64,000 nt of DNA from an uncultured Prevotella sp. (GTDB lineage Bacteria > Bacteroidota > Bacteroidia > Bacteroidales > Bacteroidaceae). Each line of letters begins with the position of its first letter. The stretch's first letter is position 1. A program made the position numbers and the translations under genes. This document shows positions 63,887 to 64,000 of this stretch, piece after piece. The notes under the pieces are model-generated. The model did not search any database and was not told the origin of the DNA. It worked only from the letters and a program-made list of their open reading frames with translations. The stretch spans positions 1 through 64,000 of the forward strand of contig ONPM01000028.1 of NCBI GenBank assembly GCA_900319715.1. Reading direction: 5' to 3'.

Positions 63887-64000
63887 CGAAAAAAAAACGA
63901 AACGACCAAAACTTTTCGTTCGCAATAGTTCGCAAAAGGCAAAACGGTTCGCAAAAGTTGGCAAAATGCAATAAATGGACGATTAAAACGTTATTATTCT

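Overview
The window reads as a chromosome segment of a Bacteroidota bacterium, most likely a gut or rumen Prevotellaceae member. The signs are: promoters of the Bacteroidota type (a TAnnTTTG -7 box, often only a few bases before the start codon) and little Shine-Dalgarno signal; type IX secretion genes (a type B sorting-domain protein and a DUF5103 plug-like protein); a complex I operon with fused nuoCD and no nuoEFG; transmembrane beta-propeller/AraC regulators; and a mannan-degradation locus of the epimerase / GH130 / GH26 type known from Bacteroides.

Layout. 0-2 kb: the tail of a DUF1846 gene and an MFS transporter. 1.8-8.4 kb (minus): a probable operon of a LysM/periplasmic-binding protein, an outer-membrane barrel, a POT peptide transporter, an exo/endonuclease-fold protein and a phosphoethanolamine-transferase-like sulfatase-fold enzyme. 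8.5-12.6 kb (plus): a T9SS type B protein, a frame-broken uvrA and an AraC regulator. 12.7-22.9 kb (minus): nuoA-B-CD-H-I-J-K-L-M-N. 23-25 kb: a PafA-like phosphatase and a repeat-filled divergent spacer, then an AsmA-like protein. 27-35 kb (minus): GH5 mannanase, CE7 esterase, GH26 mannanase, GH130 phosphorylase, GPH transporter and an epimerase. 36-47 kb: an N-acetylglucosamine-kinase-like protein, an MscS channel, kdsA, kdsD, a kinase-dead propeller regulator, a cardiolipin-synthase-like protein and an acyltransferase. 47-52 kb (minus): a TPR protein, a substrate-binding lipoprotein, a clostripain-like protease and a cupin. 52.7-57.6 kb: radA, queC, pgk and a T9SS plug-like protein. 57.6-64 kb (minus): a propeller-TM-AraC regulator, tRNA-Arg(ACG), an AraC regulator, dapA, an SPFH protein and NfeD.

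How genes work together. In the mannan locus, secreted GH5, GH26 and CE7 enzymes would deacetylate and cut mannan to mannobiose. The GPH transporter would import it, the epimerase would convert mannobiose to mannosyl-glucose, and the GH130 enzyme would phosphorolyse that. kdsA-kdsD-regulator-cls-acyltransferase looks like one envelope-related transcription unit.

The most unusual content is repeated, structured DNA. (1) Two inverted copies of a roughly 0.5-0.7 kb intergenic element (35.0-35.8 and 52.2-52.7 kb) share an identical 40-bp AT palindrome, inverted 7-bp tandem arrays and 22-bp periodic arrays, and appear to carry the promoter of the gene they abut. (2) Arrays with a 7-bp period but different unit sequences recur across the window, often as inverted pairs. 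(3) Palindromic or heptad elements sit in frame inside protein genes (MFS, uvrA twice, radA, nuoN). (4) Several housekeeping genes carry indels: uvrA (two), nuoN, nuoH (17-bp tandem duplication at the start), pgk (in-frame loss of about 23 residues) and the propeller regulator. Some of these may be assembly errors.
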